A stretch of DNA of 33,271 nt from Pedobacter sp. V48 (GCF_000523515.1 NZ_AWRU01000034.1:233107-266377), one strand, 5' to 3'; counted from the first letter of the stretch, positions 1 to 8,263 are shown. Program-made: numbers and translations. Notes: generated from the sequence alone by a model not told the origin.

Positions 1-27
1 TGCAATAATCATCAAAGTCCTTTTCAT
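1..27 (-). CDS. 5' end of a gene leaving the window (first nine codons)
   Basis: Read on the minus strand, the first 27 bases give ATG followed by codons for KRTLMIIA. This is a typical beginning of a signal peptide: a basic residue pair followed by hydrophobic residues. A Bacteroidota-type promoter element, TAATTTTG, lies 22 bases upstream (50-57). The frame is open to the window edge, but nine codons cannot identify a function. The call rests on the combination of start codon, signal-like residues and promoter element. Confidence 0.4.
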
Positions 28-49
28 AATATAAGGGTTTAACTAAAAG

Positions 50-57
50 CAAAATTA
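50..57 (-). promoter_or_regulatory. -7 promoter element (TAATTTTG) for the left-edge gene
   Basis: Minus-strand TAATTTTG matches the Bacteroidota -7 consensus TAnnTTTG exactly. It lies 22 bases before the ATG at 27. No clear TTG/TTTG -33 element is seen at the expected 19-21 base spacing. Confidence 0.4.
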
Positions 58-123
58 CTTAATATTTTTATTGATTTGTTTATCGATTTACAATCCAAAT
101 GTCAATAATCGAGTTAAAAAATG

Positions 124-711
124 TTAAATCTTAAGGCGCTTTAACTGTTCAATAAATTCAATGAATTTTGAACTTGAATAGTTGGCTGCCCCAGACTCGT
201 TATAAGATAGCCGGCCTTGCTTATCAAAAACAATTGTTGTGGGCAATGCTCCTTTAAAAAGATTTTCAGGAATATTGCTTGCTATGGAATAAACCGGCAT
301 TTGATAGCTTCTGTTGTCCATATACTGCTGTGCTTTAGCTAAGTCGCTGTCAGCATCTACCATTATAAACACTACGTCCTTGTCATTCTTGTATTGCTCA
401 TAGAACTTGTTGATAGACGGCATTTCTGCCAGGCATGGAGGGCACCAGGTAGCCCAGAAATTAATAAAAATTACCTTGCCCTTTAATGAGCTCAGGTCTG
501 TAACCTTTCCGCTCTTGTCTTCGAATTTAATCCCCGACAAATCCGCCGGAGGTGTTCCCTTTGCTATTGGTTCTGTTTTAGGTTTGAATAAACCGATTTC
601 CATTAAGCCCTGCATTAAAAATGCTTTAGCCGAAGGGACAAATAAAATTACCAGAAACAATGCTATAAAGAACGCATTAACAATATTTTTCCTCGTCATC
701 ATCTCTTTCAT
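124..711 (-). CDS. TlpA/ResA-like thioredoxin-fold protein, membrane-anchored
   Basis: A 195-residue thiol-disulfide oxidoreductase of the TlpA/ResA type, expected to act in the periplasm on cysteines of exported proteins or on cytochrome c maturation. Residues about 10-30 form one hydrophobic segment, a signal anchor or signal peptide. The thioredoxin domain covers about 52-195 and carries the active site WATWCPPC with C90 and C93. The later GALPTTIVFDKQGR matches the cis-proline region of the fold (ALPTT). The frame is open six bases further upstream to a TTG at 717, but the ATG at 711 is preferred because a TAACTTTG promoter element lies only seven bases before it. The upstream neighbour on the same strand is the sigma-associated barrel protein, 33 bases away, but the promoter suggests separate transcription. 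The exact substrate cannot be told from sequence. Confidence 0.88.
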   Translation of the reverse strand: MKEMMTRKNIVNAFFIALFLVILFVPSAKAFLMQGLMEIGLFKPKTEPIAKGTPPADLSGIKFEDKSGKVTDLSSLKGKVIFINFWATWCPPCLAEMPSINKFYEQYKNDKDVVFIMVDADSDLAKAQQYMDNRSYQMPVYSIASNIPENLFKGALPTTIVFDKQGRLSYNESGAANYSSSKFIEFIEQLKRLKI

Positions 712-718
712 AGCCAAG

Positions 719-726
719 CAAAGTTA
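719..726 (-). promoter_or_regulatory. -7 promoter element (TAACTTTG) of the TlpA-like gene
   Basis: An exact TAnnTTTG match on the minus strand, seven bases before the ATG at 711. The predicted transcription start falls almost on the start codon, so the mRNA would be leaderless or nearly so. This supports ATG 711 over the upstream TTG. Confidence 0.55.
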
Positions 727-744
727 CGCCTTTAAAAATAAACA

Positions 745-1995
745 CTAAAAATCCAGCTTAAGCCTTACGCCCGTGCCTATTAATCGCAAATTCTCTTTAG
801 AAACCTCTTTCATTGGAACTTTCATAAAAGGTTCTATTGATACGGCTTTATTTTTAGATATCTTTTGTTTATAGCCAAATGAAAAATTATAGAATCCGAT
901 ATACCTTCCATCTTTAATTTCAGATTCGGGTGCTGGTTCTACTACCCTTTCATTTACGGCAAATGTCTTAAGCTCCGCCAATCCATCACCACCAGAACTT
1001 ACAGCACGCTCTACCAATTTTTCCTGAATGTAACTGTTGCTCTGTTTCTGATTAATTACGGCAAATGCAGATACTCCAACATTGGCATACAGGTTTTTAC
1101 TTAAACGGTACTTCAGTTCAAGTGGAATATCTATACCGGTTACCTTAGCCTCTATTGATTCTAAATTTTTACTTTCGCCAGCAATAGCGGTACTTACAGG
1201 AGCAGGCAGGCTTCTTGATGCGGCCATTTCGCTATATGATACGCCGGAGTTTAAGGAGATTTTGTCTGATAAAGCATATCCCATACTTACCCCATAACCC
1301 ATGTTGAGTTTTTTTGTATTTCCAAATGATGGCGAAACAACAAGTCCCATTTCCCATTTGTCTTCTTTTCGGGGAGTCGATGATTTTGCCAGCGCTTCTC
1401 CCTGATTCTTTTTGGTTTCATTGTTTAGAAACTCCTGGAAAAGAGTGGTTTTATTTTCCGTTGCTATTGGTTTCGTTTCTGTTTTAACAATATCTTGCTT
1501 AGTATCTGGAACGCGAACCGAAGGCACAACAACGGGATTCGATTTTTCAGCAATTGCTTCTGTAGAGGAGGCCGAAAGGGTCTTTAAAGGCTCTTGAGCA
1601 GCGGTATAAACAGATATATTATTGCGTTCTCTTACCGCAGCTAATTGCTCATGTTCCTTCTCTGCTATCGGCAAATCTGCTTCTTTTACAATGTTCTCTT
1701 CAATTTTTACAGAAGGGGCAGGTGTTTCCTTTTGCTTATGTCGTACGTTTTGTGCTGGCAATACACCTGTTGTTTTGTTGGTGAAAAGTATAATTGCTGC
1801 ACCGGCAATAAGTATTACTGCCGCCGCGCTGCTTAAGCGCCACAACCATAATACTTTTGCATTCCTTTTCCCTTCAATTTGATTGAAGTTTTCCCATGAG
1901 CCCGGAACATACTCCTCCTCATGCCCTGTCAGACTTTCCTTTATATGAGCTATTAACTCATCTTCAGATCCTTTCATATGTTCAATTGGTTGCAT
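745..1995 (-). CDS. Sigma-associated single-pass membrane protein with C-terminal beta-barrel-like domain
   Basis: A 416-residue protein whose start lies inside the end of the ECF sigma gene (14-base overlap). A second ATG at 1977 would instead leave a four-base gap. The first ~48 residues look cytoplasmic and contain GSWENF, a motif I recall from Sphingobacteriaceae proteins encoded next to ECF sigma factors. One strong membrane helix lies at about 49-71. A charged, proline- and lysine-containing linker runs from about 75 to 212. The segment 213-416 looks like an outer-membrane beta-barrel of the OmpA/PorT kind, with alternating strands such as MGLVVSPSFG and GYGVSMGYALSDKISLNSG and a C-terminal aromatic residue (LKLDF). 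The gene order suggests it controls or is controlled by the adjacent sigma factor, probably as an anti-sigma-like partner, but no classical zinc anti-sigma domain is visible. The role is inferred. Confidence 0.72.
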   Translation of the reverse strand: MQPIEHMKGSEDELIAHIKESLTGHEEEYVPGSWENFNQIEGKRNAKVLWLWRLSSAAAVILIAGAAIILFTNKTTGVLPAQNVRHKQKETPAPSVKIEENIVKEADLPIAEKEHEQLAAVRERNNISVYTAAQEPLKTLSASSTEAIAEKSNPVVVPSVRVPDTKQDIVKTETKPIATENKTTLFQEFLNNETKKNQGEALAKSSTPRKEDKWEMGLVVSPSFGNTKKLNMGYGVSMGYALSDKISLNSGVSYSEMAASRSLPAPVSTAIAGESKNLESIEAKVTGIDIPLELKYRLSKNLYANVGVSAFAVINQKQSNSYIQEKLVERAVSSGGDGLAELKTFAVNERVVEPAPESEIKDGRYIGFYNFSFGYKQKISKNKAVSIEPFMKVPMKEVSKENLRLIGTGVRLKLDF

Positions 1996-2551
1996 ATGAA
2001 TTAATTAATGTTTTAGAATACAGGTCCCTCAACTTATTCTTGGCTCGTGTAAGGTATACCCTACTTGAACTCTCTGGAATGTTCAACATTTTCGATATCT
2101 CATCGTGCGAAAAACCTTCAATTTCATACATATTAAAAATAAGCCGGTGTGTTTCCGGCAATTGATTAAGCAGCTTTAAAATGTCTTGCACATTTAATTG
2201 CGACACGGCATTGACTTGTGTAAGCGGTTGCTGATCCTCACTAATATCATCAACATACAAGTATGTCCTTTTTGTTCTTAAAAAATCTATTGCTGTTCTT
2301 GATGAAATTCTTGCTATCCAGCCCTTAAAGGCCTTTTGTAATTCGGTGTTATCTTTTGGAAAACTAAATTGCGTTATTCCTTTAAAAATTTTTATAAAAC
2401 TATCATTTACAAGCTCTTCCGAGTCATTTCTATCGTTAACATAACGCAAAACAACGCCCATTAAATAGCCATAGAATGATTTATAGATCATCTCTTTACT
2501 CTTGTTGTCATTCTTCAAACACCCCGCTATAATATCCTCAAGCCCGAGCAT
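1982..2551 (-). CDS. ECF-type RNA polymerase sigma factor
   Basis: A 189-residue alternative sigma factor of the extracytoplasmic-function type, directing RNA polymerase to a specific promoter set. Region 2 lies at about 25-95 (YLMGVVLRYVNDRNDSEELVND, the -10 recognition helix region). Region 4 lies at about 125-185: the LPETHRLIFNMYEIEGFSHDEI stretch followed by MLNIPESSSRVYLTRAKNKL is a helix-turn-helix for the -35 side. The length is normal for the family. Its 3' end overlaps the start of the membrane-anchored barrel protein, so the two are almost certainly co-transcribed and translationally coupled. No exact TAnnTTTG element was found in front of it, and its own target promoter is unknown. 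Confidence 0.93.
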   Translation of the reverse strand: MLGLEDIIAGCLKNDNKSKEMIYKSFYGYLMGVVLRYVNDRNDSEELVNDSFIKIFKGITQFSFPKDNTELQKAFKGWIARISSRTAIDFLRTKRTYLYVDDISEDQQPLTQVNAVSQLNVQDILKLLNQLPETHRLIFNMYEIEGFSHDEISKMLNIPESSSRVYLTRAKNKLRDLYSKTLINSYATN

Positions 2552-2625
2552 TCTTCTTCAGCACAATTAAGAATTCTTCTTATAATCATATCATATAGCG
2601 TACAGCAAACCAAATAAATTTAATT

Positions 2626-2654
2626 TAAGCCGACTTAAATTGCAGGCCGGCTTA
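2626..2654 (-). terminator. Hairpin downstream of the DUF4397 gene
   Basis: A perfect seven-base stem (TAAGCCG/CGGCTTA) with a 15-base loop, 13 bases after the stop of the DUF4397 gene in the direction of transcription. It is followed on the minus strand by an AT-rich stretch (AATTAAATTTA) rather than a clean T run. A probable but weak terminator. Confidence 0.45.
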
Positions 2655-2667
2655 TTAAATCTTATTG

Positions 2668-3372
2668 TTAGTGAGTAAAAATAGCTGCTCCAACCTTCAT
2701 TTCTTCTGTTGTAGCTGCCTTAAGTCCTTTTACCCAAATGGTATAAACTTTTCCGTTCTCAATTTTTTGATCAGCCAACGTTGCAACATCAGCACCGGCA
2801 GCGTCTTTAACTTTAAACGATACTTTATCTCCAGCATCAACACTTTCAAAGTTACTATATTCTTTAAATAGTTTATTAGTAGCTACAGGCACATCCTTTC
2901 CAACTATTGATAAACTTAATGCAGGAGCGTCAGGGCTAAGGTTTATGAAACGAAGTTTCGCTTTACCAGCACCTGGCATGGTAACAGAATCTTTAACCAA
3001 CAAGAACTTTACTTTATCAAATGAATCGATAATGAAAAGTGAATATGCCTTTTGATCGGCTAATTTTAATTTTTCTGTTAAAACGCTGGTAGAAGATCCT
3101 TTTTTGGTGATTTTTACGTCTCTCTCTCCCGAATAAATTTGCTTATAGTCAATTCTGTTGGTGTAAGCAAAATCATCGTTGTTTACCTTGGTATCTCCAA
3201 TATAAAAATCTAATTTTTCAGTAGTTGGAGAAGCATGGATAACGTCCATAGCAGATATCGGTTGTGGGGTATAGTCGATCTTATCCTTTGAACAAGACAC
3301 CAATACTGCTGAGATGGTAACCGCAGCAATAAGTGTTTTCGATATCGCTTTAAATTTGTTTGAAATTTCCAT
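2668..3372 (-). CDS. DUF4397 domain lipoprotein
   Basis: A 234-residue exported lipoprotein. Residues 1-26 form a signal sequence ending in the lipobox LVSC, with C27 the predicted lipidated cysteine, followed by SKDK. The body matches my recollection of DUF4397, a family of beta-sandwich envelope proteins: it opens with MDVIHASPTTEKLDFYIGD, and a second repeat-like segment contains LRFINLSPDAPALSL. The two (I/F)(H/N)xSP motifs suggest two related sub-repeats. Function of the family is unknown. The gene stands alone between the sigma operon and htpG, all on the minus strand, and ends in a hairpin. No promoter match was recognised. The family call is fairly safe; the biological role is open. 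Confidence 0.78.
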   Translation of the reverse strand: MEISNKFKAISKTLIAAVTISAVLVSCSKDKIDYTPQPISAMDVIHASPTTEKLDFYIGDTKVNNDDFAYTNRIDYKQIYSGERDVKITKKGSSTSVLTEKLKLADQKAYSLFIIDSFDKVKFLLVKDSVTMPGAGKAKLRFINLSPDAPALSLSIVGKDVPVATNKLFKEYSNFESVDAGDKVSFKVKDAAGADVATLADQKIENGKVYTIWVKGLKAATTEEMKVGAAIFTH

Positions 3373-3495
3373 AATGTACTATCTTTTTAAGGGTTGTTTT
3401 TTACGATTAATAAAATAAATGGTTAATGGCCATTAACACTTTTTTTCACTAAAACGACTCTGACCGTCAAAACGCTACACCAGCCTTAAAAATAA

Positions 3496-3528
3496 ATATC
3501 CCGCCATGAAAAATTCATGGCGGGATAT
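3496..3528 (-). terminator. Strong terminator of htpG
   Basis: A perfect 15-base stem (ATATCCCGCCATGAA and its complement) with a three-base loop, 23 bases beyond the htpG stop. In the minus direction it is followed by the T-rich ATTTATTTTTA. It separates htpG from the DUF4397 gene. Confidence 0.85.
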
Positions 3529-3551
3529 AAATATATTATAAATATGAAAGC

Positions 3552-5441
3552 TTAGATCAGCTCAACGCTTCTGCTCACAAAAGCCGTTAACTCTGCTCCT
3601 GTTAACATTCCCTGAGCAAGCAAAGCTAAATCCACCGCTTGTTTAGCAAGCAGGCTCTGTTCTTCCTCGTTATCTGTTTTAAGAATCTTTCCAATCAATT
3701 TATGGTTTCCGTTAATAGCAACCTTATAACTGTCGGGCATATTGCCATAGAAACCCATTCCGCCACCCATTTGGGCCATGTCCTTCATACGGCGCATAAA
3801 CTCATCCATAGTTACCGTAACAGGTAACTCATCCGGATTTAAGCCCACTACCTCTACATGCATACCGGGTTTAGTTATTGCTTTTTCAAAAATGCTCGAC
3901 ACCGTTTTGCTTTGTTCTTCAGTAAGTACAGACTCAATAGCATCACCTTTTTCAATCAATTTATCAGCTACACTTGAATCTACCCGTTTTAAGGCGGTTT
4001 TTTCGAGCTTTTGCTCCAGGTGACTAACAAAGTGATTATCAATAGCAGAATTCATTAACAACACATCGTAATCCTTTTTGTTGGCCGATTGAATAAAACT
4101 ATCTTGTTTTGAAGGGTCGTTTGAGTAGATATAAACTACCTGCCCGTTTTTATCCGTCTGGAAATCTTTAACTTTTTCACGGTATTCATCAAGCGTAAAG
4201 TTTTCATTCTTGGTGTTTGTTAGCAATGCGAAATCTTTTGCTTTATCATTAAATTTCTCTTCACTTACCATTCCGTATTTTACGAACAACCCGATATCTC
4301 CCCACTTTTCTTCATATCCTTTACGGTCTTTGTTAAACAACTCCTGAAGTTTATCGGCTACCTTTTTAGTGATGTAGCTGTTGATTTTTTTAACGTTACT
4401 ATCTGCCTGTAAAAAGCTTCTTGATACGTTCAAGGGAATATCTGGTGAGTCAATAACACCGTGCAATAACATTAAGAACTCTGGCACAATATCTTTTACC
4501 TCATCGGTAATAAATACCTGACGTGAAAACAACTTGATCTTATTGCGCTGCATATCAAAATCATTTTTCACTTTAGGGAAGTACAATACTCCTGTTAAGT
4601 TAAAAGGATAATCTACATTTAAGTGGATCCAAAACAATGGATCTTCAGAAAATGGATACAATTGCTTGTAAAATGCAAGATAGTCTTCATCTGACAAATC
4701 TGCAGGCGCCTTAGTCCAGATCGGATTAGTCGTATTGATAATGTTATCAACCTCTACGCCTATAGTTTTTGGTTTTCCTTCTTCATCTTCGCCATCTGGT
4801 TCCTGAACTGTTTTTGTTCCAAACTTAATTGGTACCGGTAAAAATTTACCATACTTATCAAGAATCTCTTCTATTTTATGATTGTCTAAAAACTCTTCAG
4901 ACTCTGCATTTATGTGGAGGATAATTTCAGTACCTCGTGTTGTTTTGCTTCCAGCAGTAATTTCAAACTCAGTGCTGCCATCACAAATCCATCTTGCTGG
5001 CTCTGCGCCTTCCTGATATGACAACGTTTGGATCTCTACTAAATCAGACACCATAAACGCCGAATAAAAGCCTAAACCAAACTTACCAATGATCTCATTT
5101 GCATCTTTTGCGTCTTTAAATTTCTCTACAAACTCACTTGCTCCGGAAAATGCAACCTGATTAATATATTTTTTGATCTCTTCGGCAGTCATCCCCAAAC
5201 CGTTATCGGTAATGGTAATGGTCTTCTTTTCTTTGTCAACAGCAACCTCAACTAAAGGGTTACCCAGCTCTCCGCTGTACTGACCAAGGGCTGCCAAGCG
5301 TTTAATTTTTTGTACCGCATCAACGGCATTTGAAACAAGCTCTCTTAAAAAGATCTCGTTATCGGAATATAGGAATTTCTTGATGATTGGGAAAATGTTC
5401 TCCGTGTGAATGGATATCGTTCCTTTTTCTTCTATGCTCAT
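3552..5441 (-). CDS. htpG: Molecular chaperone HtpG (Hsp90 family)
   Basis: A 629-residue cytosolic ATP-dependent chaperone; the length is normal for bacterial Hsp90. The N-terminal GHKL ATPase domain shows all nucleotide-binding motifs: RELVSNAVDA (E34, N38, D42), TDNGLGM (about 78-84) and GKFGLGFYSAFMV (119-131). The middle domain contains VLYFPKVKNDFDMQRNKIKLFSRQ-type sequence and the catalytic-loop arginine region PLNVSRSFLQ (LNVSR). The C-terminal dimerisation domain ends at SRSVELI. A methionine/glycine-rich stretch (RRMKDMAQMGGGMGFYG) lies in the C-terminal third. The gene is monocistronic: it is flanked by a perfect terminator and by a 140-base divergent intergenic region shared with the DUF2157 gene. 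That region contains a 13-base palindrome that could be an operator, but no known CIRCE-type element was recognised. Confidence 0.97.
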   Translation of the reverse strand: MSIEEKGTISIHTENIFPIIKKFLYSDNEIFLRELVSNAVDAVQKIKRLAALGQYSGELGNPLVEVAVDKEKKTITITDNGLGMTAEEIKKYINQVAFSGASEFVEKFKDAKDANEIIGKFGLGFYSAFMVSDLVEIQTLSYQEGAEPARWICDGSTEFEITAGSKTTRGTEIILHINAESEEFLDNHKIEEILDKYGKFLPVPIKFGTKTVQEPDGEDEEGKPKTIGVEVDNIINTTNPIWTKAPADLSDEDYLAFYKQLYPFSEDPLFWIHLNVDYPFNLTGVLYFPKVKNDFDMQRNKIKLFSRQVFITDEVKDIVPEFLMLLHGVIDSPDIPLNVSRSFLQADSNVKKINSYITKKVADKLQELFNKDRKGYEEKWGDIGLFVKYGMVSEEKFNDKAKDFALLTNTKNENFTLDEYREKVKDFQTDKNGQVVYIYSNDPSKQDSFIQSANKKDYDVLLMNSAIDNHFVSHLEQKLEKTALKRVDSSVADKLIEKGDAIESVLTEEQSKTVSSIFEKAITKPGMHVEVVGLNPDELPVTVTMDEFMRRMKDMAQMGGGMGFYGNMPDSYKVAINGNHKLIGKILKTDNEEEQSLLAKQAVDLALLAQGMLTGAELTAFVSRSVELI

Positions 5442-5503
5442 ATGTTAACTCATTTTTAAGTACATAGGCTCCCTATCAAGGGATGTTCCAAATTACTTTT
5501 TGT

Positions 5504-5516
5504 TGTCAAATTGACA
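5504..5516. promoter_or_regulatory. 13-base palindrome between htpG and the DUF2157 gene
   Basis: TGTCAA-A-TTGACA is a perfect palindrome with a one-base centre. It lies 63 bases upstream of htpG and 65 bases upstream of the divergent DUF2157 gene. The central position suits a repressor or activator site serving either promoter. It is only one occurrence, so function is inferred. Confidence 0.3.
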
Positions 5517-5581
5517 GTAAGTAACATTTACACGACATCTTTTTTGTATACTTGAGTATCCTATGATCAACATCTCAACCA

Positions 5582-6562
5582 ATGAACATTGAACTTTTTA
5601 AAAAGCTTTTCGAAGAAGACTGTATTTCCGAAGATTCATTCGAAAGGATCAAAAACGCTCCTCGAACCACCTTGTTTTCTTTGCACTGGGAGGTAAAAAC
5701 TTTGCTTTACCTCGGTGTAATGTTGTTAAGTTCCGGCCTGGGCATTCTCATCTATAAAAACATAGACACAATTGGCCATCAGGTCATTTTATTAATCATT
5801 GCCGCCATCAGTGCCGGATGCTTTTTTTACTGCTTTAAGCATAAGAAGCCCTTTAGCAAAGAGTTGATAAAATCTCCGAACTCATTTTTTGACTATATCC
5901 TCCTTCTGGGCTGCCTTAGCTTTTTATCATTTGTTGGTTATTTGCAATTCCAGTATACCGTATTTGGCACCAACTACGGAATGGCCACTTTCATCCCTAT
6001 GGTTGCATTGTTTTATATTGCCTATGAGTTTGATCATCTGGGCATTTTAGCGATGGGGATAACCAATTTGGCCATTTGGATGGGAGTATCCGTAACTCCA
6101 AAACAATTGTTACTAAACGCTGATTTTAATAGTCAGACTGTTATATTTACTTACCTGTTACTTGGGTTATTATTACTTCTTGCTGCCTACCTGACTGTTT
6201 ATTTTAACTTTAAAAAGCACTTCAGATTTACATACCAGCATTTCGGCGTGCACCTTTCCTTTATATCGCTATTAGCAGGCTACTTCTTTTATTACGATTC
6301 AGGCTTTGCATTTCTATTCATGGCAGCCCTGTTTGCGCTGGCCTTTTATATTTATAAAGATGCCATGAAACATCAGTCTTTCTACTTCTTGTTACTGGAT
6401 GTTATTTATACTTATATAGCCATTAGCACCTTGGTAGTAAGGGGCCTTTTCGCGATGAAAGATGATGCATCAATCACCCTTTCCTTTATGTATTTTATCG
6501 CCTCTGCAATTGGTATTATATTTCTATTAATTAACCTCAACAAGAAAATTAAAGCCGTATGA
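5582..6562 (+). CDS. DUF2157 domain membrane protein
   Basis: A 326-residue integral membrane protein. The N-terminal ~45 residues are soluble and include KKLFEEDCISEDSFERI and HWEVKTLLYLGVMLLSSGLGI, the characteristic opening of DUF2157 proteins (a short cytoplasmic helix-rich segment, then membrane helices). About nine hydrophobic helices follow up to the C terminus. The function of the family is unknown. A near match to the -7 element (TATACTTG, 5547-5554) lies 27 bases before the ATG. The stop codon overlaps the start of the next membrane protein in an ATGA arrangement, so the two are translationally coupled and probably act together. Confidence 0.75.
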   Translation: MNIELFKKLFEEDCISEDSFERIKNAPRTTLFSLHWEVKTLLYLGVMLLSSGLGILIYKNIDTIGHQVILLIIAAISAGCFFYCFKHKKPFSKELIKSPNSFFDYILLLGCLSFLSFVGYLQFQYTVFGTNYGMATFIPMVALFYIAYEFDHLGILAMGITNLAIWMGVSVTPKQLLLNADFNSQTVIFTYLLLGLLLLLAAYLTVYFNFKKHFRFTYQHFGVHLSFISLLAGYFFYYDSGFAFLFMAALFALAFYIYKDAMKHQSFYFLLLDVIYTYIAISTLVVRGLFAMKDDASITLSFMYFIASAIGIIFLLINLNKKIKAV

Positions 6563-7737
6563 TTATTTACAACAACATTTGGCTGGCTAATTTATTAATT
6601 AGAGAAGAAGCACAAAAAGCCCGTAAAGCCGAGACAATAAGTATCGAGGAGCAAAAGAAAATAGAGGAAAAACATCCTGTAGGATTTTATTCTCCTAATA
6701 TTTTTATCAGAATAGGCTTGTTTATTCTAACCTGCATCATTGTTTCCTTTTCCATTGGATTGCTAATACTTATGGTAAGTAACACGAATATTATTGACAA
6801 ATGGGGCTTTTCATTCTTTGTAGGAATACTTACCTACATCGCCCTTGAGATAATGGTCAGAAAAAGCAATCACTTTAAATCAGGAGTTGATGATGCCTTA
6901 ATGTGGATCTCAGGGGGCTTACTTTTAACTGCATTTATTATCCTGCAAGCAGATCTAAGCAGCAATTTTCCGTATTCACGCATTTCATTCTTTCTATGCT
7001 TATTAGCCCTGTACTATGCCCTTCGCTTTATAGATATGTTAATGACAGCCATAAGCCTTTTTGCGCTTATTGCCACGATCTTTTTTGTTTGGAAAGACCT
7101 TTTTTCATGGGGAATGTCAACCATGCCTTTTTTAATGATGATTGCTTGTTCAGGAATTTATTTTTTATCCAAACGGAGCGTAGGAAAAAAAGCTACCCTC
7201 TTTTATACCAACTGCTTGTATGTAGTACAGATTGTAAGTTTGCTTGTTTTATATCTGGCAGGAAATTATTACGTGGTACAATCGCTTAGCCCCGCTAGCG
7301 AAGGCATATACGATAGCGCTGAACCGGCTACTGTTCCTTTTGGGTTTTTCTTCTGGGCATGGACTATCCTCATCCCTTTTATTTATTTAGGGCTTGGAAT
7401 AAAAAACAAGGATGTAATCATTTTACGAACAGGCCTGATCCTGATAGCCGCAGCAGCATTTACTTTCAGAAACTACTATCATCTCATGCCAATTGAAGGC
7501 GTGCTTAGCATTGTCGGGATCATCCTTTTAGGAATCTGTTATATGGTAATGAAATACCTTAAAACACCTAAACACGGCTTCACGTATGAAGATTTAGAGG
7601 ACGACAATTTTATGGATAAACTAAAAGTAGAATCACTCATTGTATCTGAAACTTTCTCTGGCACCCAGCCTCAGGGCGACAATACCAGGTTTGGTGGTGG
7701 AGACTTTGGAGGTGGGGGGGCCAGTGGTAATTTCTAA
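6559..7737 (+). CDS. Polytopic membrane protein with glycine-rich C-terminal tail
   Basis: A 392-residue protein with a soluble charged N-terminal segment (about 1-45, rich in K and E), roughly nine membrane helices between about 50 and 340, and a cytoplasmic or exposed tail. The last residues, from about FGGGDFGGGG to ASGNF, resemble the GGGxFGGGGASGxW endings seen on TPM-domain (DUF477) and DUF2207-type membrane proteins. I do not recognise a named family for the body. It overlaps the DUF2157 gene by four bases (ATGA) and is probably co-translated with it, so a two-subunit membrane complex is plausible. A run of seven G bases (7714-7720) falls in the tail. Function is not known. Confidence 0.7.
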   Translation: MIIYNNIWLANLLIREEAQKARKAETISIEEQKKIEEKHPVGFYSPNIFIRIGLFILTCIIVSFSIGLLILMVSNTNIIDKWGFSFFVGILTYIALEIMVRKSNHFKSGVDDALMWISGGLLLTAFIILQADLSSNFPYSRISFFLCLLALYYALRFIDMLMTAISLFALIATIFFVWKDLFSWGMSTMPFLMMIACSGIYFLSKRSVGKKATLFYTNCLYVVQIVSLLVLYLAGNYYVVQSLSPASEGIYDSAEPATVPFGFFFWAWTILIPFIYLGLGIKNKDVIILRTGLILIAAAAFTFRNYYHLMPIEGVLSIVGIILLGICYMVMKYLKTPKHGFTYEDLEDDNFMDKLKVESLIVSETFSGTQPQGDNTRFGGGDFGGGGASGNF

Positions 7738-7774
7738 AGAAATCGTTATCTTGAGCTAACTTAATGCTTTAAGA

Positions 7775-8227
7775 ATGAACTCTTCCAAATTAAAAGCAAT
7801 GCAAACCATACATCTTGCATTCTGCCTGGCCATCGTTTTAATGGCAGCCACCTCGTATCTAACCGTTAAAGATCGTCTTTACCTGGATGCCGATTTGAAT
7901 CAGAATGATGTATTCTTTCCGCTATTTCCTTTGATTGGTCTTGTTTCAATTGCATTAGGACAATTCTTGTTCAAAAAGCAGTTATCTAATGTTCAGGAAC
8001 TTTCTGCAGATGACAAGATCAATAAATATCAAGTTGCTTTCTTAATGCGCACCGCTCTTTTTGAGCTTCCTGCTCTGTTAAATATTGTTGGCTTTCTGGT
8101 AAGCGGCAACATTGTGTTTTTGATTGCAGGAGTTGTTTTTTTCATGCTCTTGGTATCAGCAAGGCCAAGCAAACAGGCTATTACTGAGGCCTTAAACCTG
8201 AATTATCCGGATACAGAAAAATTATAA
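7775..8227 (+). CDS. Small membrane protein, function unknown
   Basis: A 150-residue protein with four predicted membrane helices, at about 9-28, 47-64, 92-108 and 110-130. The first helix follows the short N-terminal stretch NSSKLKAMQT. Between helices 2 and 3 lies a charged loop (KKQLSNVQELSADDKINKYQ). Composition, codon use and position suggest a real gene: it lies 37 bases after the glycine-tailed membrane protein and 36 bases before the M16 peptidase, on the same strand. I do not recognise the family and assign no function. Confidence 0.6.
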   Translation: MNSSKLKAMQTIHLAFCLAIVLMAATSYLTVKDRLYLDADLNQNDVFFPLFPLIGLVSIALGQFLFKKQLSNVQELSADDKINKYQVAFLMRTALFELPALLNIVGFLVSGNIVFLIAGVVFFMLLVSARPSKQAITEALNLNYPDTEKL

Positions 8228-8247
8228 TCGCATGATATATTTCTCTG

Positions 8248-8255
8248 TATCTTTG
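8248..8255 (+). promoter_or_regulatory. -7 promoter element (TATCTTTG) of the M16 peptidase gene
   Basis: An exact TAnnTTTG match followed by CA and an AT-rich stretch, eight bases before the ATG at 8264. The element is positioned for a leaderless or near-leaderless transcript. It falls in the 36-base gap after the small membrane protein gene, indicating independent transcription of the peptidase. Confidence 0.6.
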
Positions 8256-8263
8256 CACAATTA

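Noticed and set aside
407-748. Open frame of 113 codons opposite the TlpA-like gene
   Set aside because: The TlpA-like protein has clear motifs and a promoter on the other strand; the opposite frame has no recognisable features.
2550-2581. Direct repeat ATTCTTCTT and palindrome AAGAATTCTT at the start of the sigma gene
   Set aside because: Short, AT-rich and partly inside the coding start; no evidence beyond chance.
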